Positions 24,839 to 33,173 are shown, counted from the stretch's first letter. The stretch: 64,000 nucleotides of DNA from Parvibaculum sp040390855 (GCA_040390855.1 JAZJXO010000015.1:14068-78067), one strand, 5' to 3'. Notes: generated by a model not told the origin, from the letters alone. A program made the numbers and translations.

Positions 24839-25611
24839 GCAAACCCGCCATCACCATTACCGACCTCACCGTCGCCTATGACCGCCACCCTGCCGTCCAC
24901 CATCTGAGCGGCACGATCGCGGCGGGCAGTCTCACCGCCATTGTCGGCCCCAATGGCGCCGGCAAATCCACGCTGCTCAAATCCATCGTCGGCCTCATGC
25001 GCCCTAGCGAAGGCACCATCCGCTTCACCGGCCTCAAATCCCGCGACATTGCCTATCTGCCCCAGCAGGCCGAGATCGACCGCAGCTTTCCGATCACGGT
25101 CGCCGACACAGTGGCGCTCGGCCACTGGCACAAGATCGGCATCTGGCGTGCCATCACCGGCACGCATTGGGTCACCGTAGAGGACGCGCTTGAAAAAGTA
25201 GGCCTCAAAGGCTTCGGCCCGCGCCCCGTCGCGCAGCTCTCCACCGGCCAGTTCCAGCGCGTGCTCTTCGCCCGCCTGCTGGTGCAGGACACGCGCCTCA
25301 TCCTGCTCGACGAACCCTTCTCCGCCATTGACGAGCGCACCACCGCCGATCTCATGGCAATCATCAACTTCTGGCACGGCGCCGGTCGCACCGTCGTCGC
25401 CGTGCTGCACGACATCGACGAAGTGAAATCCCATTTTCCCGACACGCTACTCATGGCGCGTGAACTTGTCGCCTGGGGCCCGACACCGGAAGTCCTTACC
25501 GACAAAAACCTCCACCGCGCCCGCGCATTGTCGGACACATGGGCTTTGCGACAAAAACTGCAAACGCATGATCATGGCCACCACGCACAACGCGAAGAGG
25601 GTACCGCCTGA
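24835..25611 (+). CDS. znuC: Zinc ABC transporter ATP-binding protein
   Basis: A 258-residue ABC ATPase. Walker A is GPNGAGKST, the signature is LSTGQFQR, Walker B is LILLDEPFS, and the switch histidine is in VAVLHDIDE. It drives metal import through the ZnuB-type permease coded next, with a 1-base overlap (TGATG). The ATG at 24835 gives the family start ITITDLTVAYDRHPAVH. Zur control from the box at 24679-24697 supports zinc as substrate. The C-terminus is His-rich (HDHGHHAQ), which may buffer zinc. Confidence 0.92.
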   Translation: MSKPAITITDLTVAYDRHPAVHHLSGTIAAGSLTAIVGPNGAGKSTLLKSIVGLMRPSEGTIRFTGLKSRDIAYLPQQAEIDRSFPITVADTVALGHWHKIGIWRAITGTHWVTVEDALEKVGLKGFGPRPVAQLSTGQFQRVLFARLLVQDTRLILLDEPFSAIDERTTADLMAIINFWHGAGRTVVAVLHDIDEVKSHFPDTLLMARELVAWGPTPEVLTDKNLHRARALSDTWALRQKLQTHDHGHHAQREEGTA

Positions 25612-26486
25612 TGCATCTCTATGCCCAATTCATCGCACCCTTTGCCGACTACGGCTTCATGCGCCGCGCCCTTATCGCCTGCCTCGCCCTCGCGCTCGGC
25701 TCCGGCCCCATCGGCACTTTCCTCGTGCTACGCCGCATGAGTCTGATGGGTGACGCGATGAGCCACGCGATCCTGCCCGGCGCAGCCATCGGTTTTCTCG
25801 TCGCCGGTCTGTCGCTCTGGGCCATGTCGCTCGGCGGTCTCGCGGTCGGCCTTGCTGTCGCGCTGCTTGCAGGCCTCATCAGCCGCGTCACGGATCTGCG
25901 CGAAGATGCAAGCCTCGCAGGCTTTTATCTCATCAGTCTCGCCGCCGGTGTCCTCATCGTCTCGCTGCGCGGCTCCAATGTCGATCTGCTCCACGTCCTC
26001 TTCGGCTCGATCCTCTCCGTCGACAACGAAGCGCTCCTCCTCGTCGCAGGCATCGCCTCATTGACGCTCGTAACGCTCGCACTCATCTACCGCCCGCTTG
26101 TCGCCGAATGTTTCGACCCCGGCTTCCTCCGCGCCGTTGCCGGTCGCGGCTCGCTTTATCACGTCATCTTTCTCGTCTTCGTCGTGCTCAATCTCGTCGC
26201 CGGCTTTCAGGCGCTCGGCACATTGATGGCCGTCGGCCTGATGATGCTGCCCGCCGCCGCCGCACGCTTCTGGGCCATCGAAGTCTGGTCTCTTGCAGCA
26301 CTGTCCGTCGTCATGGCCTTCATCTCCGGCTGGGCGGGACTCCTCATTTCCTATCACTACGACCTGCCGTCCGGCCCCGCGATCATCCTCACAGCGGGTC
26401 TCTTCTATCTCGGCTCGATCTTGCTGGGCCGATACGGTTCCATCCGAGCCCGCTTCTGGCCCGGTGCCCATTTCCACGAGCATTAG
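25611..26486 (+). CDS. znuB: Zinc ABC transporter permease
   Basis: A 291-residue integral membrane permease of the ABC-3 family with about eight to nine hydrophobic segments. Family landmarks are RRMSLMGDAMSHAILPGAA, the GFYLISLAAGVL helix, and VGLMMLPAAAARFW near the C-terminal third. It forms the channel for metal import and pairs with the ATPase encoded upstream. It starts inside the znuC stop and ends 25 bases before the binding protein. Confidence 0.92.
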   Translation: MHLYAQFIAPFADYGFMRRALIACLALALGSGPIGTFLVLRRMSLMGDAMSHAILPGAAIGFLVAGLSLWAMSLGGLAVGLAVALLAGLISRVTDLREDASLAGFYLISLAAGVLIVSLRGSNVDLLHVLFGSILSVDNEALLLVAGIASLTLVTLALIYRPLVAECFDPGFLRAVAGRGSLYHVIFLVFVVLNLVAGFQALGTLMAVGLMMLPAAAARFWAIEVWSLAALSVVMAFISGWAGLLISYHYDLPSGPAIILTAGLFYLGSILLGRYGSIRARFWPGAHFHEH

Positions 26487-26511
26487 CCTGCTCACACACA
26501 GAGGCATAGCG

Positions 26512-27393
26512 ATGAAAACTCCTTTTGCATTTGCACTTTCTCTTCTCCTCATCGCATCACCCGCATGGGCAAAGCCCCTGAACGTCGTTGCGAGCTTCAG
26601 CATCGTCGGCGACATCGCACATGAAGTCGGCGGCGACAAAATCACGCTCACAACGCTTGTCGGCCCCGACGGCGACGCCCATACATTCGAACCCGCGCCG
26701 AAAGACGCCAAGGCGCTGCACGACGCCGACCTCATCATCATCAACGGCATCCATCTCGAAAAATGGATGGAAAAACTTGCCAAAGCTGCCGCCGCCAAAG
26801 CGCCCTATGTCGTCGCAAGCTACGGCATCACTCCGCGCCAGATGAACGAAAACGGCGAGACCGTCCTCGATCCGCACGCCTGGCAGAATCTGAAAAACGG
26901 CATCCTCTATGTCCGCAACATCGAGGCAGGTCTCGCCAAAGCCGATCCGGAAGATGCCGCCACCTACAAAACCAATGCCGACAAGCTCGTGGCAAGGCTC
27001 GAAAAGCTAGACGCATGGACACGTGCTGAAATCGCCTCCGTGCCGGAAGCAAAACGCAAAGTCATTACCACGCATGACGCGTTTGGTTATTTCAGTGCCG
27101 CTTACGGCGTCGCATTTCTCGCGCCTGCCGGTCTCAGCACGGATGCCGAGCCCAATGCCGGCAGCCTGAGCCGCCTCGTCGACCAGATCAAATCCGAAAA
27201 GATCAAAGCTCTCTTCATCGAAAACATGACCGACCCGCGCCTGATGAAAACACTGACCAAGGAAACCGGCGCCACCATCGGCGGCGAACTTTATTCAGAC
27301 GCCTTGTCACCTGCCGACGGTCCCGCCCCGACCTATCCCGCCATGTTTGAAAACAACGTGCCGAAGCTCGTCGCGGCCATGAAGCTCAACTGA
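26512..27393 (+). CDS. znuA: Zinc/manganese ABC transporter substrate-binding protein (AztC/ZnuA-like)
   Basis: A 293-residue periplasmic metal-binding protein. A signal peptide (1-20, ASPAWA) is clear. The four metal ligands of the cluster A-I fold are His57 (GDAHTFEP), His122 (LDPHAW), His188 (TTHDAFGYF) and Asp263 (YSDALS). The His/Asp-rich loop usual in ZnuA is absent between His122 and His188. In that it resembles AztC-type zinc proteins, or manganese-binding relatives. The Zur box upstream favours zinc. It is the last gene of the operon. The symbol is given by context. Confidence 0.87.
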   Translation: MKTPFAFALSLLLIASPAWAKPLNVVASFSIVGDIAHEVGGDKITLTTLVGPDGDAHTFEPAPKDAKALHDADLIIINGIHLEKWMEKLAKAAAAKAPYVVASYGITPRQMNENGETVLDPHAWQNLKNGILYVRNIEAGLAKADPEDAATYKTNADKLVARLEKLDAWTRAEIASVPEAKRKVITTHDAFGYFSAAYGVAFLAPAGLSTDAEPNAGSLSRLVDQIKSEKIKALFIENMTDPRLMKTLTKETGATIGGELYSDALSPADGPAPTYPAMFENNVPKLVAAMKLN

Positions 27394-27484
27394 CAAGCAA
27401 TCGAACCAAACCCGCGACCTCATGGCATTTGACCTGAATACCCCGTTCGTTTAGACCGCGCCTCGGTTTTTGAGGATCGGTGCC

Positions 27485-27994
27485 ATGGCGGACACACAGA
27501 CATATTGGCGACTGATGGCATCGGCGGATATTCCCACCGTCGATTCCATCGGTGAAATCGTGCATCCCGATTTCCCCGAAGACATAGCCGTGATGGAAAA
27601 CCGCTTCGCCCTCTTCGCCGATGGATGCTTCGTCGCCGAAAACAAACACGGCCTTATCGGCTATGCGATCTCGCACCCCTCCGTCATCGGACGACCGGCA
27701 CCACTCAACACAGTTCTACCGGCGCTCGACGCACGGGCCGACTGCCTCTTCCTGCATGACATCGCGCTGACGCAAGCCTCACGCGGCCTCGGCCTTGGCC
27801 GCTCACTCACAGAAAAGTTGAAAGCTGTCGCCCGCGCACACGGCTACAAAAGGCTCGGCCTCGTCTCGGTCAACAATTCAAGACACTTCTGGACCGCACA
27901 GGGTTTTGAAATTTTCACCGGCGACGGAGCGCTCAAGGCAAAGCTCGCCACCTACGAGGACGATGCGCGCTTCATGGTGCTGGACGTCGGTTAG
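27485..27994 (+). CDS. GNAT-family N-acetyltransferase
   Basis: A 169-residue acetyltransferase. The acetyl-CoA-binding core is LFLHDIALTQASRGLGLGRSL, with the GNAT pattern RGLGLG, followed by LGLVSVNNSRHFWTAQGFE, where the aromatic near the end is typical of motif B. The ATG at 27485 follows GAGGATCGG. The substrate is unknown. It lies 91 bases after znuA on the same strand, so read-through from the zinc operon is possible but not shown. Confidence 0.85.
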   Translation: MADTQTYWRLMASADIPTVDSIGEIVHPDFPEDIAVMENRFALFADGCFVAENKHGLIGYAISHPSVIGRPAPLNTVLPALDARADCLFLHDIALTQASRGLGLGRSLTEKLKAVARAHGYKRLGLVSVNNSRHFWTAQGFEIFTGDGALKAKLATYEDDARFMVLDVG

Positions 27995-28025
27995 CGACAA
28001 GCCTCACCGCCATTGAAACTGAACG

Positions 28026-28586
28026 CTATACCGGCTTCGTCACAGCTCCATGCGCATGAGCCAGCGCACCGATGTCCAGCTCGCGGAACAAAAACCGCGA
28101 AGCGTCAACCGGTCCCGGCATGGTGAGACGTCCGGGCGGCACAGGGCCGAAACCGACTTTCACATAATAAGGCTGATCGCCGACAAGGATCACCAACCGG
28201 TAACCGAGCCGTTTGGCATCATCCAGTCCGCGCCGCATCATATTGACGCCGATGCCCTGTCCACGGATCGCCGGTACAACAGCAAGCGGTCCGAGCATCA
28301 GCCCCGGCACCCCGCCGATATTCACCGGCCAGAAAGTGAGCGAGCCGACGAGACGACGCGCCGCACCCTCGCCCTGAAAGGCGACATAGCAAAGCTCGGG
28401 CACCGCCGTATTGCCCTCGCGCAGACGCTGCGCGGTCTTGGCATAGCGGCCCGGACCGAAGGACAAATCAAGCAGCGCTTCAATCTCGGGGCCATGTTCG
28501 GGCCGCTGACGCTCGATGTCATAGAGATGGGCGTTTAACTGCGCGGTGTCGTTTATTGCACTGGGATCGATTACGGTATTTGGCAT
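28026..28586 (-). CDS. GNAT-family N-acetyltransferase (YhbS-like)
   Basis: A 186-residue acetyltransferase resembling the YhbS group. LGPLAVVPAIRGQGIGVNMMRRGLDDA carries the acetyl-CoA site (RGQGIG). It is followed by ILVGDQPYYVKVGFGPVPPG, the YhbS-type GDxxYYxxxGF pattern. The substrate is unknown. It is preceded on the same strand by a terminator-like hairpin (28621-28658) and a 32-residue leader ORF with its own ribosome site, an arrangement that suggests attenuation. Confidence 0.86.
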   Translation of the reverse strand: MPNTVIDPSAINDTAQLNAHLYDIERQRPEHGPEIEALLDLSFGPGRYAKTAQRLREGNTAVPELCYVAFQGEGAARRLVGSLTFWPVNIGGVPGLMLGPLAVVPAIRGQGIGVNMMRRGLDDAKRLGYRLVILVGDQPYYVKVGFGPVPPGRLTMPGPVDASRFLFRELDIGALAHAHGAVTKPV

Positions 28587-28620
28587 GGGAACGGGTCCGG
28601 ACGGGTTCGTGTGAGCCTAT

Positions 28621-28658
28621 AAAAAAAGAGGCACCCGCCGCAGGGTCAGCGCGGCCTC
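28621..28658 (-). terminator. Terminator-like hairpin before the GNAT gene (attenuator candidate)
   Basis: On the minus strand, GAGGC pairs with GCCTC (28654-28658 with 28628-28632). An inner ACCC/GGGT helix lies within, and seven T residues follow directly (28621-28627). It stands 34 bases before the acetyltransferase start and begins 2 bases after the stop of a small ORF. No other minus-strand gene lies just upstream to need a terminator, so it probably acts inside the leader of the acetyltransferase mRNA. Confidence 0.6.
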
Positions 28659-28660
28659 AT

Positions 28661-28759
28661 TCAAGACCAGCCGAAACCCCTGACGCCAGCGCATGACCCC
28701 GCGGAAGCTCTGAAGCCTCCGAAGCCCATTCGTCGTCGCTGAAGAAAAACCTGCGTCAT
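28661..28759 (-). CDS. 32-residue leader peptide candidate upstream of GNAT gene
   Basis: ATG 28759 to TGA 28661, with a good GAGGA ribosome site 7-8 bases before the ATG. The peptide starts MTQVFLQRRRMGFGG and is rich in Gly, Arg, Phe and Ser with a single Trp near the end. The stop lies 2 bases before the terminator-like hairpin. Upstream bases (CAGGG in GCGTCAGGGG) could pair with CCCTG inside the hairpin as an anti-terminator. I know no family for the peptide. It would act by its translation rather than as a product, if real. Confidence 0.45.
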   Translation of the reverse strand: MTQVFLQRRRMGFGGFRASAGSCAGVRGFGWS

Positions 28760-28941
28760 CTCATGTCCTCAAGACCGCCGGAAACCGGCAATCCGCCACC
28801 CATATGAGCGCGATAGCATGATGAAACTCCAACGTAAAGCTCGCTTGCGCCACAAAGCCCCAAAAAAATCTGGAACCGCCCCGCCTCCTTCGGTTAGCTT
28901 GCACCCCAACATACAAAGAACCGAACAAGGGAGACGGTCAC
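28760..28941. other. Remainder of the divergent gap between GNAT leader and SDR gene
   Basis: This 182-base stretch should hold the SDR promoter and the start of the minus-strand leader. A small perfect hairpin GCCGG-AAA-CCGGC occurs near 28778-28790. No coding frame or RNA family is recognised. The SDR ribosome site AAGGGAGA lies at its right end. Confidence 0.3.
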
Positions 28942-29856
28942 ATGGGAGTTCTTGAAGGCAAAGTGGTGCTGGTCACGGGCGCTGCAGGCGGCATCGGCAA
29001 GGAATGCGCGCTCATCGCGGCGAAACAGGGCGCAAAGGTCGTCGTGAACGATCTCGGCGGCTCGGTCAAAGGCGGCGACGAAGGCAATGCCTCGGCGGCC
29101 CAGAAGACCGTCGATGAGATCAAAGCCGCAGGCGGCGAAGCGGTTGCGAACTCCGACAGCGTGTCGCTGAAATCGGGCGCGGAAAACATGATCACACAGG
29201 CGCTCGACACATTCGGCGGCCTCCACTCGGTTATCAGCCCCGCCGGCATCCTGCGCGACGGCATGTTCCACAAGATGCCCGAGGAAGACTGGGACGCCGT
29301 TCTCAACGTGCATCTGAAGGGCAGCTACAACATCGCGCGCGCCGCGATCAATCATTTCCGCGAGCAGCAGGAAGGCAACTTCGTTCTGTTCACATCGACA
29401 TCGGGCCTTATCGGCAATATCGGTCAGGCCAATTACGCCGCCGCCAAGCTGGGCATTGCCGGCCTCTCCCGCACCATCGCGATGGAAGGTGCATCGAAGA
29501 AAGTGCGCTCCAACATCATCGCGCCCTTCGCCTGGACCCGCATGATTGCCACGATCCCTGTGAAGGACGAGGCATCCGCCAAACGCGTCGACCGCATTAA
29601 AAACACGATGCGCGCCGATCAGGTCGGCACCTTCTCGGTGGCACTCGCCGCGCCGAGCTGCACCGCCAGCGGCCAGATTTTCGCCGTACGCGGCAACGAG
29701 ATCGTCCTCTTCTCGCAGCCCCGCCCCGTCAAAAGCGTCGCCAGCATCGAAGGCTGGACGCCTGAGGCAATCCTCAGCTACGGCTTCCCCGCGATGGAAG
29801 GTGGCTACACGGATCTCGGCGCAACAAGCTCCGTCTTCACATGGGAACCTGTGTAA
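28942..29856 (+). CDS. SDR-family oxidoreductase (multifunctional-enzyme-2-like)
   Basis: A 304-residue short-chain dehydrogenase. The NAD(P) motif is TGAAGGIG, and the catalytic serine and Tyr-Lys are in FTSTSGLIG and NYAAAKLG. The length, ILRDGMFHKM and the C-terminal tail resemble the hydroxyacyl-CoA dehydrogenase part of peroxisomal multifunctional enzyme type 2, so a 3-hydroxyacyl-CoA substrate is plausible. The usual NNAG motif reads ISPAG here, which loses the structural asparagine. A ribosome site AAGGGAGA precedes the ATG. A strong terminator follows 21 bases after the stop. Confidence 0.88.
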   Translation: MGVLEGKVVLVTGAAGGIGKECALIAAKQGAKVVVNDLGGSVKGGDEGNASAAQKTVDEIKAAGGEAVANSDSVSLKSGAENMITQALDTFGGLHSVISPAGILRDGMFHKMPEEDWDAVLNVHLKGSYNIARAAINHFREQQEGNFVLFTSTSGLIGNIGQANYAAAKLGIAGLSRTIAMEGASKKVRSNIIAPFAWTRMIATIPVKDEASAKRVDRIKNTMRADQVGTFSVALAAPSCTASGQIFAVRGNEIVLFSQPRPVKSVASIEGWTPEAILSYGFPAMEGGYTDLGATSSVFTWEPV

Positions 29857-29877
29857 GGGTTACCGGATAGAAAATAG

Positions 29878-29911
29878 AAAAGGCGCGGCGCCACAAGCAC
29901 CGCGCCTTTTT
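29878..29911 (+). terminator. Rho-independent terminator after the SDR gene
   Basis: An 11-base stem AAAAGGCGCGG/CCGCGCCTTTT (29878-29888 with 29900-29910), an 11-base loop and a terminal T run. It is placed 21 bases past the SDR stop and ends that transcript. Confidence 0.88.
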
Positions 29912-30008
29912 CTTCGCCCTCTTTCCACAGGTGAGAACATGATGAACATCTGTAGATAAAGACCTGATGTGTCACGAAAGAAAGCTATGCCCGTAGCGGG
30001 TCATGCTC

Positions 30009-30950
30009 TCACTTGGCTTTTTTCTTTCCCACACCCGCATCCAGCAACCACCTTGCTTTGCCCGGTCCGAATTCCTCCACCGCGAAATCGACAAACGCGC
30101 GGACCTTCGCCGACAAATGCTGCGTATGCGGATAAATCACATGCAACGTCATCGGCGCCGGCTCCCACTCATCCAGCGCCGACACAAGCGTACCGTCGCG
30201 CAATGCATCCGCACAGAGAAACATCGGCGCAATGCACATCGCTTGTCCCGCGTGCAGAATACCTTGCATTGCATCGGCATTGTTACAATAGAAACTGCCC
30301 TTCACCTCGACCTCAACCGGCTTGCCGCCCGGATCGCGGAACTCCATCATCTCCGGTCGCGCGCGCAACGAATAAAGCACAAAACTGTGTTCCTTTAGAT
30401 CATGCGGATGGCGCGGCACACCATGCTCTTTGAAGTAGCCGGGCGAGGCCACCAGCACACGGCGCACCGGCGCAAGTTGTCGCGCGATCAGACTTGAATC
30501 GACCAGCGTCGAAATTCGCACCGACACATCGAAACCCTCTTCCATCAGATCGACCTGACGGTCATTGAGTGCGAGATCGACGACAAGTTCGGGATAGCGC
30601 GCCAAGAATTTCGGCATCACCGGTCCGAGTTCCGCAATGCCGAAACTCATCGGCGCGTTGATGCGGAGCTTTCCGCGCACCGCACCCTCGATGCAATTCG
30701 CGTCGCGCTCGGCCTCGTTGGCCTCCGACACGATCCGCGCTGCACGCTCATAGACCACCGCGCCAGCCTCCGTCACGGAGAGCTTCCGAGTCGTGCGGTT
30801 GAGGAGCCGTACTTTCATTGCGTCCTCAAGATCCGAAATCTGACGGCTCACCATCGATTTCGACAGCTTCAGTGCGTCCGCCGCCGCCGTGAAACTCTCC
30901 AGTTCCACCACCTTGGCAAAAACCGCCAAAGCATTGAGATCAAGCGCCAT
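30009..30950 (-). CDS. LysR-family transcriptional regulator
   Basis: A 313-residue LysR-type regulator. The N-terminal helix-turn-helix spans about residues 5-60 (ALAVFAKVVELESFTAAADA, SKSMVSRQISDLEDAMKVRL). The effector domain starts at about residue 90 (RLRINAPMSFG-type region KLRINAPMSF, VVDLALNDRQVDLMEEGFDV). The CrgA/AaeR-like pattern is common among regulators of quinone or aromatic stress. It is divergent from wrbA with a 141-base gap holding paired repeats, so it probably controls wrbA and itself. The C-terminus is lysine-rich (KKKAK). Confidence 0.92.
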   Translation of the reverse strand: MALDLNALAVFAKVVELESFTAAADALKLSKSMVSRQISDLEDAMKVRLLNRTTRKLSVTEAGAVVYERAARIVSEANEAERDANCIEGAVRGKLRINAPMSFGIAELGPVMPKFLARYPELVVDLALNDRQVDLMEEGFDVSVRISTLVDSSLIARQLAPVRRVLVASPGYFKEHGVPRHPHDLKEHSFVLYSLRARPEMMEFRDPGGKPVEVEVKGSFYCNNADAMQGILHAGQAMCIAPMFLCADALRDGTLVSALDEWEPAPMTLHVIYPHTQHLSAKVRAFVDFAVEEFGPGKARWLLDAGVGKKKAK

Positions 30951-30955
30951 GAGAA

Positions 30956-31019
30956 GCCCTTATGAAACCCATTAGATGCCCTTATGAAACAATGTGTTCC
31001 TCAAATGATGGATTGTTTC
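30956..31019. promoter_or_regulatory. Direct repeat and dyad in the LysR-wrbA divergent region
   Basis: GCCCTTATGAAAC occurs twice (30956-30968 and 30978-30990), 22 bases apart, two helical turns. The second copy is also the left arm of a dyad GAAACAAT...ATTGTTTC (30986-30993 with 31012-31019). This layout fits a LysR-type recognition plus activation site next to its own start and before wrbA. Confidence 0.55.
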
Positions 31020-31091
31020 GCCCGCCCCAGCAAATAGATTTGACCCTCGAAACGGAAACGCCCGGAAACGGGCCAGTGCTGGAGAGTTCAA

Positions 31092-31697
31092 ATGTCCAAT
31101 AAAGCCAAAGTCCTCGTCCTCTATCATTCCTCGTGGGGCCATATCGAAAAGATGGCCGAGGCCGTCGCCGCCGGTGCGCGCGAGGCCGGCGCCGATGTCG
31201 AGATCAAACGCGTGCCCGAAACAATGGACAAGGACGCCATGGCCGCCGCCCATATGAAGGTTGACCAGAAAGCACCCGTCGCCGCGCCGCATGAACTGGC
31301 CGAATATGACGCCGTGATCTTCGGCATACCGACCCGCTTCGGCAATATGTCGAGCCAGATGCGGTCGTTCCTCGACCAGACCGGCGCACTTTGGGCAAAT
31401 GGCAAACTCATCGGCAAAGTCGGCAGCGTCTTCACATCGACCGGCACGGGTATCGGCAATGAGAGCACGATCCTGACCACGCATGTGACGCTCCTCCATC
31501 ACGGCATGGTCATCGTCGGCGTTCCCTTCGGCGCACCGGGCATCGGGGATATTTCTCAAGTGCATGGCGGCTCGTTCTATGGCGCAGGCACGATCGCAGG
31601 CTCCGACGGATCGCGCCAGCCGAGCGAACTCGAGCTCGGCATGGCCAAGTTCCAGGGCAATCACGTTGCCAAGATGGCTGCCAAACTAAAGGCCTGA
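31092..31697 (+). CDS. wrbA: NAD(P)H:quinone oxidoreductase, WrbA type
   Basis: A 201-residue flavodoxin-like enzyme that reduces quinones by two electrons with FMN and NAD(P)H, avoiding semiquinone radicals. The FMN loop is YHSSWGHIEKMA. FGIPTRFGNMSSQMRSFLDQTGALW and FTSTGTGIGNESTIL are WrbA signatures. The ATG follows GGAGAG. It is divergent from a LysR regulator with likely operator repeats between them. Confidence 0.95.
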   Translation: MSNKAKVLVLYHSSWGHIEKMAEAVAAGAREAGADVEIKRVPETMDKDAMAAAHMKVDQKAPVAAPHELAEYDAVIFGIPTRFGNMSSQMRSFLDQTGALWANGKLIGKVGSVFTSTGTGIGNESTILTTHVTLLHHGMVIVGVPFGAPGIGDISQVHGGSFYGAGTIAGSDGSRQPSELELGMAKFQGNHVAKMAAKLKA

Positions 31698-31731
31698 AAC
31701 TCCAGACGTGAGGCGCTCCGAACTCTCATCC

Positions 31732-32226
31732 TCACCACATATCCGGCGCGGGCAGACCTTGTTGAAATTCGACAAGGCGCGCCCGTGTCGATGGTGAAAG
31801 GCCCTCGGGCAATGCATCGAGCGCAAAGAACCCGTATTCGGCAATCTCGAAACTCGTGCGCGGAACACGGGTGTAGTGCTGCGGCTCGACGAGATAGAGA
31901 GCGACGTGATCCGATTTGAACTCACGGAAATTGGCATAGAAACCAATCAGCACGGGCGACACACCCTCTTTGAGAATAATGCCCGCTTCCTCGTCAATCT
32001 CGCGTCTCAGCGCATGACGCGATGGCTCGCCATGCGCCACGCCGCCGCCCGGCATATACCAACCGGCAACGTAAGAATGCCGCACCAGCAGCACGCGCCC
32101 CTCACCGTCGCGGACAAGAGCGCGCACCCCCAGCGTCAGGGGCCGTGTGACGCGCCAATAGAAGCGCACCAAAGGCCGCGCACAAAACCATACAATTCGC
32201 CAAAAATTGCGGGACCCTTGTGGCAT
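31732..32226 (-). CDS. NUDIX hydrolase
   Basis: A 164-residue protein with a full Nudix box in GGGVAHGEPSRHALRREIDE followed by EAGI. A basic, aromatic N-terminus (WRIVWFCARPLVRFYWRVTRPL) precedes the domain and may bind membrane. Its substrate, probably a nucleoside diphosphate derivative, cannot be told. It is convergent with wrbA, with a 34-base gap. Confidence 0.87.
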   Translation of the reverse strand: MPQGSRNFWRIVWFCARPLVRFYWRVTRPLTLGVRALVRDGEGRVLLVRHSYVAGWYMPGGGVAHGEPSRHALRREIDEEAGIILKEGVSPVLIGFYANFREFKSDHVALYLVEPQHYTRVPRTSFEIAEYGFFALDALPEGLSPSTRARLVEFQQGLPAPDMW

Positions 32227-32360
32227 GTTTGAGAAAACCTAACGGAAAACTTCACAAAATCGCGCAGACCACGGAGGCCCGCGTTTAAGACCTGTCAACA
32301 CTTGACCCCTAATCTAAACCCTAACGTTTCGTTTATGGCAGATTCGGGCAACTGCATTTC

Positions 32361-33173
32361 ATGCGTCTTTCCTCCCTACTCAAACAACGCCGCAAGATCA
32401 AACGGCCGACACCGCCGGAAGAAGAACCACGCGCGGGGCGTGGCGCGATCAAACGTGCGCTGCGCCATTCCGCAGCCGCCGCAAATTACCGCTCCGCCGC
32501 CATTCTGGGCGAGCGCATCGCCACGGCCCTGTCCACCATCGAAACAGCCGTCCTAGCCATTGACGTTGTGAACGACCGGTTGCGCGAAGCCTTGAACCTC
32601 GTTTCCGAAGCAGGCAAGACGCAAAATCTCGCGCGGCGCGAATTGCTCGCCGGTCGCTATGACGACGTGCGCTCCGAAATCGACGCCACCGTCGGTGCCG
32701 CCTCGCATAACCGTATCAACCTCATCAACGGGCTTCTGATCGGTGGCCGGAGCCCTGCCTTTTCCATCGCACTGGACGGCGAAGGCCGCGCCGCCATTGC
32801 AATCAGCGTTGTGAACCTCACGACAGGCGCCCGCGGTCTCGCGCTGTCACCGCCGCGCACGGGATTTTCCGAAGACGCCGAGATCGGCATGATCCTGAAC
32901 GAAATTGACGAGGCTCAAACGCGTCTCGTTGACATCTCGATGCACTTTGCCGATCACGCTGCGCTCATCTCCGACCGCCTGCTGCGCCTTCAGGAGCTTG
33001 CGGGCAGTTCCCGTATTGAATCATGGCTTCCGACGGGCGCCGACGTGCCGGAACCCTCTGACGTAGACGAGCGGCAACCCCTGGACCTTCGAAACGAAAT
33101 GGAGTTGCTCGCCGAAGAGGTCACGGAAGATATGCCGCCTCGGTCCGATGACACGGAACTTGGCAAAGTCTAA
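32361..33173 (+). CDS. Hypothetical protein with flagellin-like helical region
   Basis: A 270-residue protein not assigned to a family with certainty. The N-terminus is very basic (LLKQRRKIKRP). Residues 45-125 are helical and read like a flagellin D0/D1 segment: ALNLVSEAGKTQNLARRELL, then YDDVRSEIDATVGAAS followed by HNRINLINGLLIGG, compared with flagellin 'IDxIVxxAxYNGxNLLNG'. The C-terminal 55 residues are acidic. No signal peptide is seen. Two receiver proteins and an HPt protein lie 1 kb downstream, which could hint at a motility or surface context. No flagellar gene is present in the window. Confidence 0.6.
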   Translation: MRLSSLLKQRRKIKRPTPPEEEPRAGRGAIKRALRHSAAAANYRSAAILGERIATALSTIETAVLAIDVVNDRLREALNLVSEAGKTQNLARRELLAGRYDDVRSEIDATVGAASHNRINLINGLLIGGRSPAFSIALDGEGRAAIAISVVNLTTGARGLALSPPRTGFSEDAEIGMILNEIDEAQTRLVDISMHFADHAALISDRLLRLQELAGSSRIESWLPTGADVPEPSDVDERQPLDLRNEMELLAEEVTEDMPPRSDDTELGKV

